Shown: positions 24,037 to 32,200 of the stretch, in pieces
Layout: every line of letters begins with the position of its first letter
How positions within the stretch are numbered: position 1 is the first letter of the stretch
NCBI GenBank assembly: GCA_964619955.1
Contig: CAZUJF010000028.1
Location: forward strand, 1-64,000
Length of the DNA: 64,000 nucleotides
Source of the DNA: JACQFK01 sp964619955
GTDB taxonomy: Bacteria > Planctomycetota > MHYJ01 > JACPRB01
Direction of reading: 5' to 3'
The notes under the pieces: model-generated
The model's input: only the letters and a program-made list of their open reading frames with translations
Database searches by the model: none
Told to the model about the DNA's origin: nothing
Position numbers and translations under genes: made by a program

Positions 24037-25151
24037 ACCTGCACCCTTCCGGGATTGAGGAGGCGCTTCGGGTCGCGGAGGTCCCGGAGGCCGCGCATGA
24101 GCGCGTCGCCGGAGCCGCCCCAGGGGAGGCGGTCCCGCTCGGGCATCCCCACGGGGGCCGACTCGACGACCGCGTAGCCGCCCATCGCCTGGGCGTTTTC
24201 ATGCCACTGCCGGATGCGGCGGGGGAGGTCGGCGCTGGGCTCCAGATCGGCGCGCGCCACGCCGGTCCCCGCCGAGATCCAGAGCGGGGCGGACGGCAGC
24301 AGCTTGGGCAGATCGTGCGGCTTGGCGCCGATGCGGATGCGGACGAAGTCCCGCAGCGCCTCGGGCAGCTTCTTCAGGGCGTTCCAGAGCGGGTCGGCGA
24401 CCGCCCCCTCGAGGATGCCCAGCTTGGGCGCGAGCGTCTTCAGCTCGCGGTAATGGCGGTCGATCACGGGACGGCTGCCCTCGACGCCGACGAGCGCGAA
24501 CGCGTCGCCGTCGACGATGTGTTTGAGCCGTCCGTCCAGGGCCTCGAGCGCGACCGGGCGGAGCTTCGATTCGAAGACCTTCAGCAGCAGCGCATGGGCC
24601 TCGGGCAGCGAGGCGCAGGGGATCACGAAGGCGGCGCTGATCTCGGGTTTCGGCCGGAGCTTGAAGCTGGCCTCCAGCACGACGCCCAGGGATCCGAAGG
24701 CGCCGACGTGCAGCTTGTGCAGGTCGTAGCCGGTGACGTTCTTCACGACGCGCCCGCCGGAGCGGGTGACGGAGCCGTCGGGGCCCATGAAGCGCGCCCC
24801 CAGCAGATGATCGCGGACGGTGCCGTAGCCCAGGCGCCGCGGGCCCGCGCTGTTCGTCGCGATCAGGCCGCCGATCGTGGTGTCGGCGTAGGGCGGGTCG
24901 AGCGGGAGCCACTGGCGCTGCTTCGAGAGCTCCGCTTGCAGGTCCGCGAGGCGCACGCCCGCCTGGGCCGTCACGACGAGGTCGCCCGGCTCGTAGGCCG
25001 TGATCTTCGAAAGCTTCCGCATCGATACCGGCTCCGGGCTTCCCGCGGGCCCGGGACCGTGATGGCGTTTCGTCCCGCTTCCCTGGACGTGGAGGGCTTT
25101 CCCCTCCGCGAGGAGGCCGGCGAGTTCGGACTCGGACTCGGGCGTAAGCAT
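24033..25151 (-). CDS. glcE: Glycolate oxidase FAD-binding subunit GlcE
   Basis: 372 residues of the VAO/FAD_binding_4 family, shorter than GlcD and lacking part of its C-terminal domain, as expected for GlcE. The FAD-binding stretch includes PLDPPYADTTIGGLIATNSAGPRRLGYG (about 80-107) and GGRVVKNVTGYDLHKLHVGAFGSLG near 132-156. It begins directly after the glcD stop and overlaps glcF by four bases, so the three subunits are translationally coupled. Confidence 0.9.
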   Translation of the reverse strand: MLTPESESELAGLLAEGKALHVQGSGTKRHHGPGPAGSPEPVSMRKLSKITAYEPGDLVVTAQAGVRLADLQAELSKQRQWLPLDPPYADTTIGGLIATNSAGPRRLGYGTVRDHLLGARFMGPDGSVTRSGGRVVKNVTGYDLHKLHVGAFGSLGVVLEASFKLRPKPEISAAFVIPCASLPEAHALLLKVFESKLRPVALEALDGRLKHIVDGDAFALVGVEGSRPVIDRHYRELKTLAPKLGILEGAVADPLWNALKKLPEALRDFVRIRIGAKPHDLPKLLPSAPLWISAGTGVARADLEPSADLPRRIRQWHENAQAMGGYAVVESAPVGMPERDRLPWGGSGDALMRGLRDLRDPKRLLNPGRVQV

Positions 25152-26645
25152 CTAATGTCCGATCGGCAGACGGTTGGCGGGTCCGGGTCCCGTGCAGCGG
25201 CCCGCCGCGGGGACGGCCTTGCCGGGATTGCAGAGGCCTTTGGGGTTGAAGAGATCGCGAAGGCGGCGCATCTCGGAGAGGTCCTCCTCCGAGAAGAAGT
25301 CCTTCATGAAGGCGAGCTTCTCGATGCCGATGCCGTGCTCGCCGGAGAGGCCGCCGCCCATGCGGCACACGAGCCGGAGGATCTCCTCGCCGGCCTTGCG
25401 GACGCGGTCGATCACGCCCTCCTCGCGCTCGTCGTAGAGGATGACGGGGTGCAGGTTGCCGTCGCCCGCGTGGAAGACGTTGGCGATCATCACCCGGTTC
25501 TCCTGCTCGATGCGGCCGATCTCGGCGAGCGTCTCGGGGAGCTTGGTGCGGGGGATGACGCCGTCGTGGGTGTAGTAGTTGGGCGCGAGGCGGCCCAGGG
25601 CGCCGAAGGCCTGTTTGCGCCCTTTCCACAATTTGAGGCGCTCGGCGTCGTCCTTGGCGAGGCGCGCATCGCGGACGTTCGAGGCCCGCAGCGCCTCGAG
25701 CACGGCCTGGGCCTGCTGCTCGAGGTCGTCGACGAGGCCGTCGACTTCGACGAGCAGCACGGCGGCGGCGTCCTGCGGGAATCCGGCGTGGATGTACGCC
25801 TCGACGGCGCGCAGCGTCTTCTGGTCGATCATCTCGATCGCGGCGGGCAGGATGCCGCGGGCGAGGATCTCGGTGACGCCCTTGCAGGCGTCCTGGACGC
25901 TGTCGAAGATCGCGAGCATGGTCTTGACGCCCTCGGGCAGCGGCGTGAGGCGGACGAGGATCTTGGTGGTGATGCCCATCGTGCCCTCGGAGCCGACGAA
26001 GACGCCGAGCAGGTCGTACCCGGGCATGTCCGCCGCGGCGCCGCCGAGCATCGCGAGGCTCCCGTCGGGGAGGACGACCTCCGCGGCAAGGATGTGGTTG
26101 GTGGTGACGCCGTATTTGAGCGTGTGCGGGCCGCCCGAGTTCTCGGCGACGTTGCCGCCGATGGTGCAGGAGTTCTGGCTGGAGGGGTCGGGCGCGTAAT
26201 GCAGCCCGTGCGCGGCGACGGCCTTGGAGAGGTGGGCGTTCACGACGCCGGGCTGGACCCAGGCGCAGCGGTTGGGGACGTCGACCTCGAGGATCTTGTT
26301 GAGCCGGGCGGTGGCGATCACGAGGCTGCCGACGGCGACGACGCCCCCCGAAAGCCCGGTGCCCGCGCCGCGCGGCACGAAGGGGACCGAGTGCTGGACG
26401 GCCAGCTTGACGATTTTCGACGTCTCTTCGGCGGACTCCGGGAAAACCACGGCGAGCGGCAGGGCGCGGTCGAAGGTCTGCGCGTCGCACTCGTAGGCGA
26501 AGAGGTCCCCCGGCTGCGTGACGAGCCGTTCCGGCGGCAGGAAGGCGGCCAGGTCCTTGAGCAGCTGCTGGGTGTTCCCCTTGACCTCGGGGATCTCCTG
26601 GCGGGCGATGGGGGTCAGGACGGGGAGGATGGCGCGCTGCTTCAC
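25152..26645 (-). CDS. glcD: Glycolate oxidase catalytic subunit GlcD
   Basis: 497 residues of the FAD-linked oxidase family. FAD_binding_4 motifs are clear: VPRGAGTGLSGG near 92, PSSQNSCTIGGNVAENSGGP near 155, and YDLLGVFVGSEGTMGI near 213. The C-terminal FAD-oxidase domain has FHAGDGNLHP near 392 and GGGLSGEHGIG near 435, with His and Glu typical of 2-hydroxyacid oxidation. It oxidises glycolate (possibly D-lactate) to the 2-keto acid. The start overlaps the stop of the upstream regulator gene by four bases. Confidence 0.92.
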   Translation of the reverse strand: MKQRAILPVLTPIARQEIPEVKGNTQQLLKDLAAFLPPERLVTQPGDLFAYECDAQTFDRALPLAVVFPESAEETSKIVKLAVQHSVPFVPRGAGTGLSGGVVAVGSLVIATARLNKILEVDVPNRCAWVQPGVVNAHLSKAVAAHGLHYAPDPSSQNSCTIGGNVAENSGGPHTLKYGVTTNHILAAEVVLPDGSLAMLGGAAADMPGYDLLGVFVGSEGTMGITTKILVRLTPLPEGVKTMLAIFDSVQDACKGVTEILARGILPAAIEMIDQKTLRAVEAYIHAGFPQDAAAVLLVEVDGLVDDLEQQAQAVLEALRASNVRDARLAKDDAERLKLWKGRKQAFGALGRLAPNYYTHDGVIPRTKLPETLAEIGRIEQENRVMIANVFHAGDGNLHPVILYDEREEGVIDRVRKAGEEILRLVCRMGGGLSGEHGIGIEKLAFMKDFFSEEDLSEMRRLRDLFNPKGLCNPGKAVPAAGRCTGPGPANRLPIGH

Positions 26646-27313
26646 GAGGCCCGCCCCTTCGAGGGCCTGAACGTGGCGAGGTTCCGCGCGAGCTCGCGCT
26701 GGGCGCGGGCGAGGTCGCCCCGGCGGAGCGCCCGCACGACGGCGAGATGCTGGCGGTTCGTGCGCCTCATGGCGAGCTCGCTCACGCGGCGGCCGCCGCG
26801 CGCTTCCAGGTCGGCGAAATAGCTGACGAGCAGGCCGCGCAGGCTGCGCACGAAGCGGTTGCCGGAGAGCCGCCAGAGCTCCTCGTGGAAGGCGGCGTCG
26901 CGGACGAGGCCCTCGCGGATGCAGGCGGCCCCGCGGGGCAGGGGGGCTTCGAGGCGCTGCTCCATGCGGGAGAGCTCCTCCGGGCTGGCGCGGCGCGCGA
27001 CGAGTTCCAGCAACGCGGGCTCCAGCAGGCAGCGGAATTCGTAGAGTTCGGCGCGCTCCTCGGAGGTCCGGATGCGGGGGATCAGCTGGTCGAAGTGCCG
27101 GCCCGGGTCGAGGGGCAGGACGCGCAGCCCCGTCCGGGGGCGGGACGCCACGACGCCCAGGGCGCGCAGGGTCCGGATCGCCTCCCGGACCACCGGCCGG
27201 CTCACCCGGAAGCGGCGCGCGAGGACGAGCTCGGCGGGGAGGCGCCCTCCGGGCGGGATGGAGTCCCGCCGGATCAGCTCCCGGATCCCGTCCGCCACGC
27301 GTTCAGCCTGCAT
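26642..27313 (-). CDS. FadR-subfamily GntR regulator of the glycolate operon
   Basis: 223 residues. The N-terminal winged helix (about 1-70) has the GntR signature GGRLPAELVLARRFRVSRPVVREAIRTLRALGV. The C-terminal FCD all-helical ligand domain (about 90-210) contains the metal/acid-binding pattern with Asp and His residues (RDAAFHEELWRLSGN). This is the GlcC/LldR/PdhR type, which responds to small carboxylates such as glycolate or lactate. It is the first gene of its own target operon, and an exact FadR-type operator touches its start codon, so autoregulation is very likely. Confidence 0.88.
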   Translation of the reverse strand: MQAERVADGIRELIRRDSIPPGGRLPAELVLARRFRVSRPVVREAIRTLRALGVVASRPRTGLRVLPLDPGRHFDQLIPRIRTSEERAELYEFRCLLEPALLELVARRASPEELSRMEQRLEAPLPRGAACIREGLVRDAAFHEELWRLSGNRFVRSLRGLLVSYFADLEARGGRRVSELAMRRTNRQHLAVVRALRRGDLARAQRELARNLATFRPSKGRAS

Positions 27314-27353
27314 TTGTCTTACAATTAGAATTGGCGGCGGCGGGACGCGTCAA
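27314..27353 (-). promoter_or_regulatory. Promoter and FadR-type operator of the glycolate operon
   Basis: On the minus strand TTGACG (27353-27348) and TCTAAT (27329-27324) are 18 bases apart. Immediately downstream, TTGTAAGACAA (27324-27314) matches the FadR-subfamily operator consensus TNGTNNNACNA exactly, is palindromic, and ends directly at the ATG at 27313. A repressor bound there would cover both the transcription start and the start codon. The leader would be only a few bases long. Confidence 0.75.
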
Positions 27354-27369
27354 GCGAAATCCCGCGGAC

Positions 27370-28335
27370 TCAGAATTTATTGGCCTGCGCGTGCGGGGCC
27401 TGGCCCGAGAGCACGCGGATCATGTTCTCGACGGCCATGAGGGCCTGGCGCTCGACGCTCTCGTAGGTCCTCGAGCCCACGTGGGGCGTGAGGACGACGT
27501 TGGGGGCGGCCAGCAGCGGGTTGGTCTTGAGGATGGGCTCGGGCTCCACGACGTCCGCGCCGTAGCCGCCGAGCTGCCCCGACTTGAGGGCGGCGGCCAC
27601 GTCGCCCTCGTGGATGAGGCCCCCGCGTGAGCAGTTGAGCAGGTAGGCCCCGCGCTTCATCTGGGCGAGCCGGGCGGCGTTGACGAACTCTTTGTTCTCG
27701 TCGGTGAGGTTCATGTGCAGGGAGATGACGTCGGCGGCGCGCAGCACGTCCTCGCCCGCGGGCTTGCGTTCGATGTTCCACTGCTTCGCGAAGGCCTCGT
27801 CCCAGTACACGTCGAAGGCGCAGACCTTCATCTCGAACGCGGCGGCGCGCTTGGCGACCTCCTTGCCGATGCGGCCCAGGCCGAGGATGCCCATGGTCTT
27901 CCCGGCCAGCTCGCGGCCGGTCGCGCGCTTCCACTCCCCGCGCTTCACCTGCGCGTCCTGGACGGGGATGAGGCGCGTGAGCGAGAGCAGCAGGCCGAAG
28001 GTGTGCTCGGCGACCGTGACGTGGTTGACGCCGGGGCAGTAGGTCACGGGGATCTTCAGATCGGTCGCGGCGAGCAGGTCGATCTTGTCCACGCCGATGC
28101 CGTATTTGGACAGGACCTTCAGCCGCGGCAGGGCCTTCTGCAGGACCGGGCGGGTGAACGCGTCGTCCCCGCAGATGATGGCGTCGTGGGTGCCCGCGAG
28201 TTTGAGGATCTCCGCCTCGGGCAGGGGGCCCCGCGCGCGCTCGATCTCGAACTCGTCGGGCACGAGCAGGTCGTGGTGCCTCCCGGGCGTGTCCTGGAAG
28301 GACGTGGTGGTGATCAGGATGCGTTTCTTGCTCAT
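27370..28335 (-). CDS. D-2-hydroxyacid dehydrogenase, PGDH/KguD-like
   Basis: 321 residues from the ATG at 28335, which overlaps the gnd stop (ATGA). Catalytic and NAD-binding domains of the D-isomer 2-hydroxyacid dehydrogenase family are present: GLGRIGKEVAKR near 150 is the GxGxxG motif, LNCSRGGLIHEGD near 230 holds the catalytic Arg, and TPHVGSR near 285 the catalytic His. It resembles phosphoglycerate dehydrogenase-like proteins. Next to Gnd and a PfkB kinase it could reduce 2-keto-6-phosphogluconate to 6-phosphogluconate, as KguD does, but a glyoxylate/hydroxypyruvate or 3-phosphoglycerate role is equally possible. Confidence 0.85.
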   Translation of the reverse strand: MSKKRILITTTSFQDTPGRHHDLLVPDEFEIERARGPLPEAEILKLAGTHDAIICGDDAFTRPVLQKALPRLKVLSKYGIGVDKIDLLAATDLKIPVTYCPGVNHVTVAEHTFGLLLSLTRLIPVQDAQVKRGEWKRATGRELAGKTMGILGLGRIGKEVAKRAAAFEMKVCAFDVYWDEAFAKQWNIERKPAGEDVLRAADVISLHMNLTDENKEFVNAARLAQMKRGAYLLNCSRGGLIHEGDVAAALKSGQLGGYGADVVEPEPILKTNPLLAAPNVVLTPHVGSRTYESVERQALMAVENMIRVLSGQAPHAQANKF

Positions 28336-29750
28336 GAGTTCCACTCGGTATGGAAGGGGCCTTTCCCGGGCTTGTCGACACGCTCGTAGGTGTGGGCGCC
28401 GAAGTAGTCGCGCTGGGCCTGCGTGAGGTTGAGGGGCAGGCGCTCCGCGCGGACGGAGTCGTAGTACGCGAGGCTCGCGCTCATGGCGAGCACGGGGATG
28501 CCGCGCTCCTGGGCGGTGCGGACCACGTGGCGCCAGCGCGGCTGGGCCTCCGTCACCCATCCGCGGAAGTGGTCGTCGAGGAGCAGGTTGGACAGCGCGG
28601 GGTTCTTGCGGAACGCGGTCTTGATCAGGTCGAGGAACTGCGCGCGGATGATGCAGCCGCCCTTCCAGAGGCGGGCGATCTCGCCGAGGTCGAGCGACCA
28701 TTTGTACTCGTCGCTCGCGGCCTTCATCATGACGAGGCCCTGGGCGTAGGAACAGATCTTGGAGGCGTAGAGCGCGTCGCGGACGGCGTCGATGAGCGCC
28801 TGGCGGTCCCCGGTGTAGAGCTCCTCCTTCGGCCCGGGCAGCACCTTCGAGGCCTTGACGCGCTCGTCCTTGTACGCGGACAGGATGCGCGCCTCGACGG
28901 CGGCGTTCACGGTGGGGATGGCCACGCCCAGGTCGAGCGCGATCTGGCTCATCCACTTGCCGGTGCCCTTCTGGCCGGCCTTGTCGAGGATGAGGTCCAC
29001 CAGCCACTTGCCGGTCTCCTCGTCCTTGCGCTTGAGCACCTTCGCGGTGATCTCGATGAGGAACGAGGACAGGAGGCCCTTGTTCCATTCGGCGAAGATG
29101 TCGGAGAGCTCCCCGGCCGAGAGGCCCAGGAGGCGGCGGAGGACTTCGTAGCTCTCCGCGATGAGCTGCATGTCCCCGTATTCGATCCCGTTGTGGATCA
29201 TCTTCACGAAGTGGCCGGCGCCGTCGGGCCCGAGCCAGGCGCAGCAGGGGCCGTCGTCCACCTTCGCGGCGATCTTCTCCCAGACGGGCTTGAGGGATTC
29301 GTAGGCGTCCTTGGGGCCGCCGGGCATGAGCGAGGGCCCCCAGAGGGCGCCCTCCTCGCCGCCGGAGACGCCGGAGCCGATGAAGCGGATGCCCTTCGCC
29401 TCGAGCGCGAGGCAGCGCCGGCGCGTGTCGGCGAAGTGGGAGTTGCCGCCGTCGATCAGGATGTCGCCCTTCTCGAGGAGCGGCGTGAGCTGCGCGATCA
29501 TGTCGTCGACGGGCTGGCCCGCCTTGACCATGAGGATGATCTTCCGCGGGCGCTCGAGCGAGGCGACGAGCTCCTGCACGGTCTTCGCGCCCGTGAATCG
29601 CTTGCCCTTCGCCCGGCCCGCGAGCAGGGCCTCCGTGCGCTCGACGCTCCGGTTGTAGACGGTGATGGGGAAGCCGTTGCGCTCGATGTTCAGGGCCAGG
29701 TTCTCGCCCATCACGGCGAGCCCGACCAGGCCGATCTTCGACTGGCTCAT
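28332..29750 (-). CDS. gnd: 6-phosphogluconate dehydrogenase, decarboxylating
   Basis: 472 residues, the length of the long, homodimeric Gnd class. The Rossmann motif GLVGLAVMGENLALNIERNGF starts at about residue 6. VSGGEEGALWGPSLMPGG near 128 and KMIHNGIEYGDMQLIAE near 183 are the substrate-binding and catalytic Lys/Asn segments, and the C-terminal dimerisation helix and tail containing DYFGAHTYERVD are intact. It converts 6-phosphogluconate to ribulose 5-phosphate and CO2 with NAD(P). It sits 15 bases after the sugar kinase gene and overlaps the hydroxyacid dehydrogenase gene, so all are one operon. Confidence 0.95.
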   Translation of the reverse strand: MSQSKIGLVGLAVMGENLALNIERNGFPITVYNRSVERTEALLAGRAKGKRFTGAKTVQELVASLERPRKIILMVKAGQPVDDMIAQLTPLLEKGDILIDGGNSHFADTRRRCLALEAKGIRFIGSGVSGGEEGALWGPSLMPGGPKDAYESLKPVWEKIAAKVDDGPCCAWLGPDGAGHFVKMIHNGIEYGDMQLIAESYEVLRRLLGLSAGELSDIFAEWNKGLLSSFLIEITAKVLKRKDEETGKWLVDLILDKAGQKGTGKWMSQIALDLGVAIPTVNAAVEARILSAYKDERVKASKVLPGPKEELYTGDRQALIDAVRDALYASKICSYAQGLVMMKAASDEYKWSLDLGEIARLWKGGCIIRAQFLDLIKTAFRKNPALSNLLLDDHFRGWVTEAQPRWRHVVRTAQERGIPVLAMSASLAYYDSVRAERLPLNLTQAQRDYFGAHTYERVDKPGKGPFHTEWNS

Positions 29751-29765
29751 GCGGTCCTTCTCGTC

Positions 29766-30842
29766 CTAACGTTTGATGCGGGCGCTGCCGCCCTTGACGA
29801 CGTGTTCGACTTCCTCGAGGGTCACCATCGAGGCGTCGCCGCGCGTGGACTGGGCGAGCGCGCCGTGCGCCGCGCCCCACTCGACGGCCTCCTGGGGCCC
29901 GCGTCCCGCGAGCATCCCGTAGATGAGGCCGCCCGCGAACCCGTCGCCGCCGCCCACGCGGTCCTCGATCTCCAGGTGCTCATACTTCCGGCTCATGTGG
30001 AACTTCCCCTCGTGCCAGAAGATGGCGCTCCAGTCGTTCACGAGGCCGCTGACGACCTCGCGCAGCGTGGTGCCCACGCCCTCGACGGTCGGGTATTTCT
30101 TCACCACCTGCTCGACCATGGCCTTGTAGCTGTCGACCTCCAGGCCGCGGAAGTCCTCCTTCACGCCCTCGATCTTCATGCCGAGGACCTTCATGAAATC
30201 CTCCTCGTTGCCGATGAGGACCTTCACGTAGGGGATGATCTTCGCGGTGGCGGCCTGGGCCTCCTTCGCGCTCCAGAGCTTGGAGCGGAAGTTGAGGTCG
30301 TAGCTCGTCACGACGCCCGCCTCGTGGGCGGCCTTCAGCGCTTCGAGGGTGACCTCCGCGCTGGAGGGGGAGAGCGCCGCGAAGATGCCGCCCGTGTGGA
30401 ACCAGCGCACGCCCCTCGAGAAGACCTTCTTCCAGTCCACCTCGCCGGGCTTCATGTGGCTTGCGGCGGAATGGCCGCGGTCGTACATCGTGACGGAGCC
30501 GCGCACGCCGGTGCCGACCTCGGTGAAGTTCAGGCCCACGCGGTCCGCGCGGCCGACGCCGTCGTAGGGCACCCAGACCACGTGGCTGATGTCGAGGTTG
30601 CCCGCGCGCGCGTGGTTGCGGATCATCCAGGCGACGTAGTTGTCGGGCAGGCGCGAGACCCAGCCAGCGCGCAGGCCCATGCGGGCGACCGCGTAGGCGA
30701 CGTTGTACTCGCCGCCGCCGACCCAGGCCTCGAACTCGGTGCTGAACTCGATGCGCTGGCGTCCCGTGGGGGAGAGCCGCAGCATGCATTCCCCGAGGGA
30801 GAGCATGTCGAGGCCGCCGTCCTTGGCTGCGGGGATCTTCAT
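29766..30842 (-). CDS. PfkB-family sugar-acid kinase (KdgK/KguK-like)
   Basis: 358 residues from the ATG at 30842. The N-terminus SLGECMLRLSPTGRQRIE and VGGGEYNVAYAVARMGL are typical of 2-keto-3-deoxygluconate kinases and related ketogluconokinases. The anion-hole/catalytic motif is RVGGGDGFAGGLIYGML near 305, with the base Asp present. A 2-keto-3-deoxy- or 2-keto-gluconate substrate is favoured by the neighbours: a mannonate/fructuronate-type SDR upstream, Gnd and a hydroxyacid dehydrogenase downstream. Which of the two cannot be decided from sequence. The SDR gene ends 10 bases upstream. Confidence 0.85.
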   Translation of the reverse strand: MKIPAAKDGGLDMLSLGECMLRLSPTGRQRIEFSTEFEAWVGGGEYNVAYAVARMGLRAGWVSRLPDNYVAWMIRNHARAGNLDISHVVWVPYDGVGRADRVGLNFTEVGTGVRGSVTMYDRGHSAASHMKPGEVDWKKVFSRGVRWFHTGGIFAALSPSSAEVTLEALKAAHEAGVVTSYDLNFRSKLWSAKEAQAATAKIIPYVKVLIGNEEDFMKVLGMKIEGVKEDFRGLEVDSYKAMVEQVVKKYPTVEGVGTTLREVVSGLVNDWSAIFWHEGKFHMSRKYEHLEIEDRVGGGDGFAGGLIYGMLAGRGPQEAVEWGAAHGALAQSTRGDASMVTLEEVEHVVKGGSARIKR

Positions 30843-30852
30843 GGCGTGATTC

Positions 30853-31635
30853 CTAGAATTCCATGCACGAGAAGCCGCCATCCACCGTCAGGTGGCAGCC
30901 GGTGACGAAACTGCCCGCCTTGCGGGCGCAGAGGAAGACCGCGGGGCCCATGAGCTCGGAGGCCTCGCCGAAGCGGGCCATCGGGGTGTGCGCGAGGATC
31001 TTCTGCACGCGCTCGGGCTGCAGGATCTTCCGGTTCTGCTCGGCGGGGAAGAAACCCGGCGAAAGGGCGTTGACGCGGATTCCCTGCGGGGCCCATTCGC
31101 GGGCGAGGTTCATCGTGAGGTTCAGCACCGCCGCCTTGGTGGCGCTGTAGGTGAAGACCCGCGAGAGCGGGCGGATCGCCGACATCGACGTGATGTTGAG
31201 GATCGTGCCGCCCCTGCCCCCGTCGATGAGCACCTTGCCGAAGACCTGGCAGCCGAAGACGACGGACTTGTAGTTGACGTCGAGGATGCGCTGCATCTCC
31301 TCGTCGCCGATGTCGAGGAAGGGGGTGGGGGAGTTGGTGCCCGCGCCGTTGACCGCGATCGTGAGGCGGCCGAACTTCTTCTCCGTCTCGGCGGCGATGC
31401 GCTCAAGCTCGGGTTTCTTCGTGACGTCCGCCGGGAGGAAGCAGGCCTCGCCGCCCGCGTTCTTGATCGCCTCGAGCCGGCGCTCCGCCTTGGCGGCGTC
31501 GCGGCCCACGAGGACGACCTTCGCGCCCGCCTGCGCCAGGGCTTGCGCCATGGCGCTGCAGAGTTCGCCCGTGCCGCCCGTGATGACGGCGACCTCGCCT
31601 TTGAGTGAAAACTGCCCTTCCAGGAACGAGGACAT
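30853..31635 (-). CDS. SDR oxidoreductase, mannonate/fructuronate type
   Basis: 260 residues of the classical short-chain dehydrogenase family. The cofactor motif is TGGTGELCSAM, with Cys in place of the last Gly, a variant seen in SDR-type D-mannonate/fructuronate oxidoreductases. NGAGT near 97, the catalytic Ser in NITSMSA, and Tyr-x3-Lys in YSATKAAV are intact. It is the first gene of the sugar-acid operon. It would interconvert fructuronate and mannonate or oxidise a related hexonate; no mannonate dehydratase lies nearby, which leaves the step to 2-keto-3-deoxygluconate unassigned. Confidence 0.85.
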   Translation of the reverse strand: MSSFLEGQFSLKGEVAVITGGTGELCSAMAQALAQAGAKVVLVGRDAAKAERRLEAIKNAGGEACFLPADVTKKPELERIAAETEKKFGRLTIAVNGAGTNSPTPFLDIGDEEMQRILDVNYKSVVFGCQVFGKVLIDGGRGGTILNITSMSAIRPLSRVFTYSATKAAVLNLTMNLAREWAPQGIRVNALSPGFFPAEQNRKILQPERVQKILAHTPMARFGEASELMGPAVFLCARKAGSFVTGCHLTVDGGFSCMEF

Positions 31636-31663
31636 CCCCAGCGCCCCCCAAAACGAGCGGGTG

Positions 31664-31669
31664 ATTATA
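31664..31669 (-). promoter_or_regulatory. TATAAT -10 box of the sugar-acid operon
   Basis: A perfect TATAAT on the minus strand, 28 bases before the SDR start. A second -10-like TATACT lies at 31692-31687. The 12-mer GGACAAGTATAG around that second box recurs before the GGDEF-EAL gene that starts at 48111. No clear -35 is seen. Confidence 0.5.
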
Positions 31670-31701
31670 GGAAGTCGCCGGGGACAAGTATAGTTTGCGG
31701 G

Positions 31702-32043
31702 CTACGGATTGACGGTGATGAGGATCTCGCCGTCCTCGTCCTCGAAGTCGTCGATGTCGTACTCGGCGGAGAAGAGCACCACGCCGTCGCTCTGGCGGGT
31801 GATCTTGACCTTCACCTCATCCGCGCCCTCGAACTCCTCCTTGTAGGTCTGCCCCGGCTGGAGGATGGCGATGTCGTCGTCCACGTCCTGGCCCCAGTTG
31901 TTGTCGGCGTCGGCGTCGACTTCGACGATGAGCGCGGAACTCGTGTTGTTCACCACGATGATTTCCTGGTCCCCGGCGTCGTCCGTGGAGCAGGAGGGGA
32001 TGAGCAGGGCGAGGGCCAGCAGCATTCCGGCGCGGCACAGCAT
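31702..32043 (-). CDS. Small acidic lipoprotein
   Basis: A 113-residue protein with a type II signal peptide and lipobox IPSC (Cys18). The mature part is strongly acidic (runs of Asp/Glu such as DADADNNWGQDVDDD) and beta-rich, ending FEDEDGEILITVNP. The Asp-rich stretches could bind calcium. AAGGAGG precedes the start. The gene diverges from the kinase-WD40 gene. I do not recognise the family. Confidence 0.65.
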   Translation of the reverse strand: MLCRAGMLLALALLIPSCSTDDAGDQEIIVVNNTSSALIVEVDADADNNWGQDVDDDIAILQPGQTYKEEFEGADEVKVKITRQSDGVVLFSAEYDIDDFEDEDGEILITVNP

Positions 32044-32169
32044 GGATTCGCCTCCTTAAGGGCCTGGGCACTCCTATCCATCCGCCATACGGACCGTCTC
32101 GGGGAGCCTCCCCCGGAAACGAACAATTCTCCGGCAAAATTCCAGAGACCCGTCCCCGCCCTCCCCCGG

Positions 32170-32188
32170 CCGCCCTATTATAGGGCGG
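32170..32188. promoter_or_regulatory. Palindrome over the -10 region of the kinase gene
   Basis: CCGCCCTA and TAGGGCGG are perfect 8 bp arms around TTA. The centre gives TATTAT, a good -10 hexamer, ending 19 bases before the kinase start. The element could be an operator covering the promoter or a hairpin at the 5' end of the mRNA. AGGGG precedes the ATG. Confidence 0.5.
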
Positions 32189-32200
32189 GGACCATAGGGG

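Noticed and set aside
27370..29880. One 836-codon frame spanning two genes
   Set aside because: Only its last third (from 28335) encodes the hydroxyacid dehydrogenase; the rest is a shadow of gnd in another frame. The ATGA overlap defines the true start.
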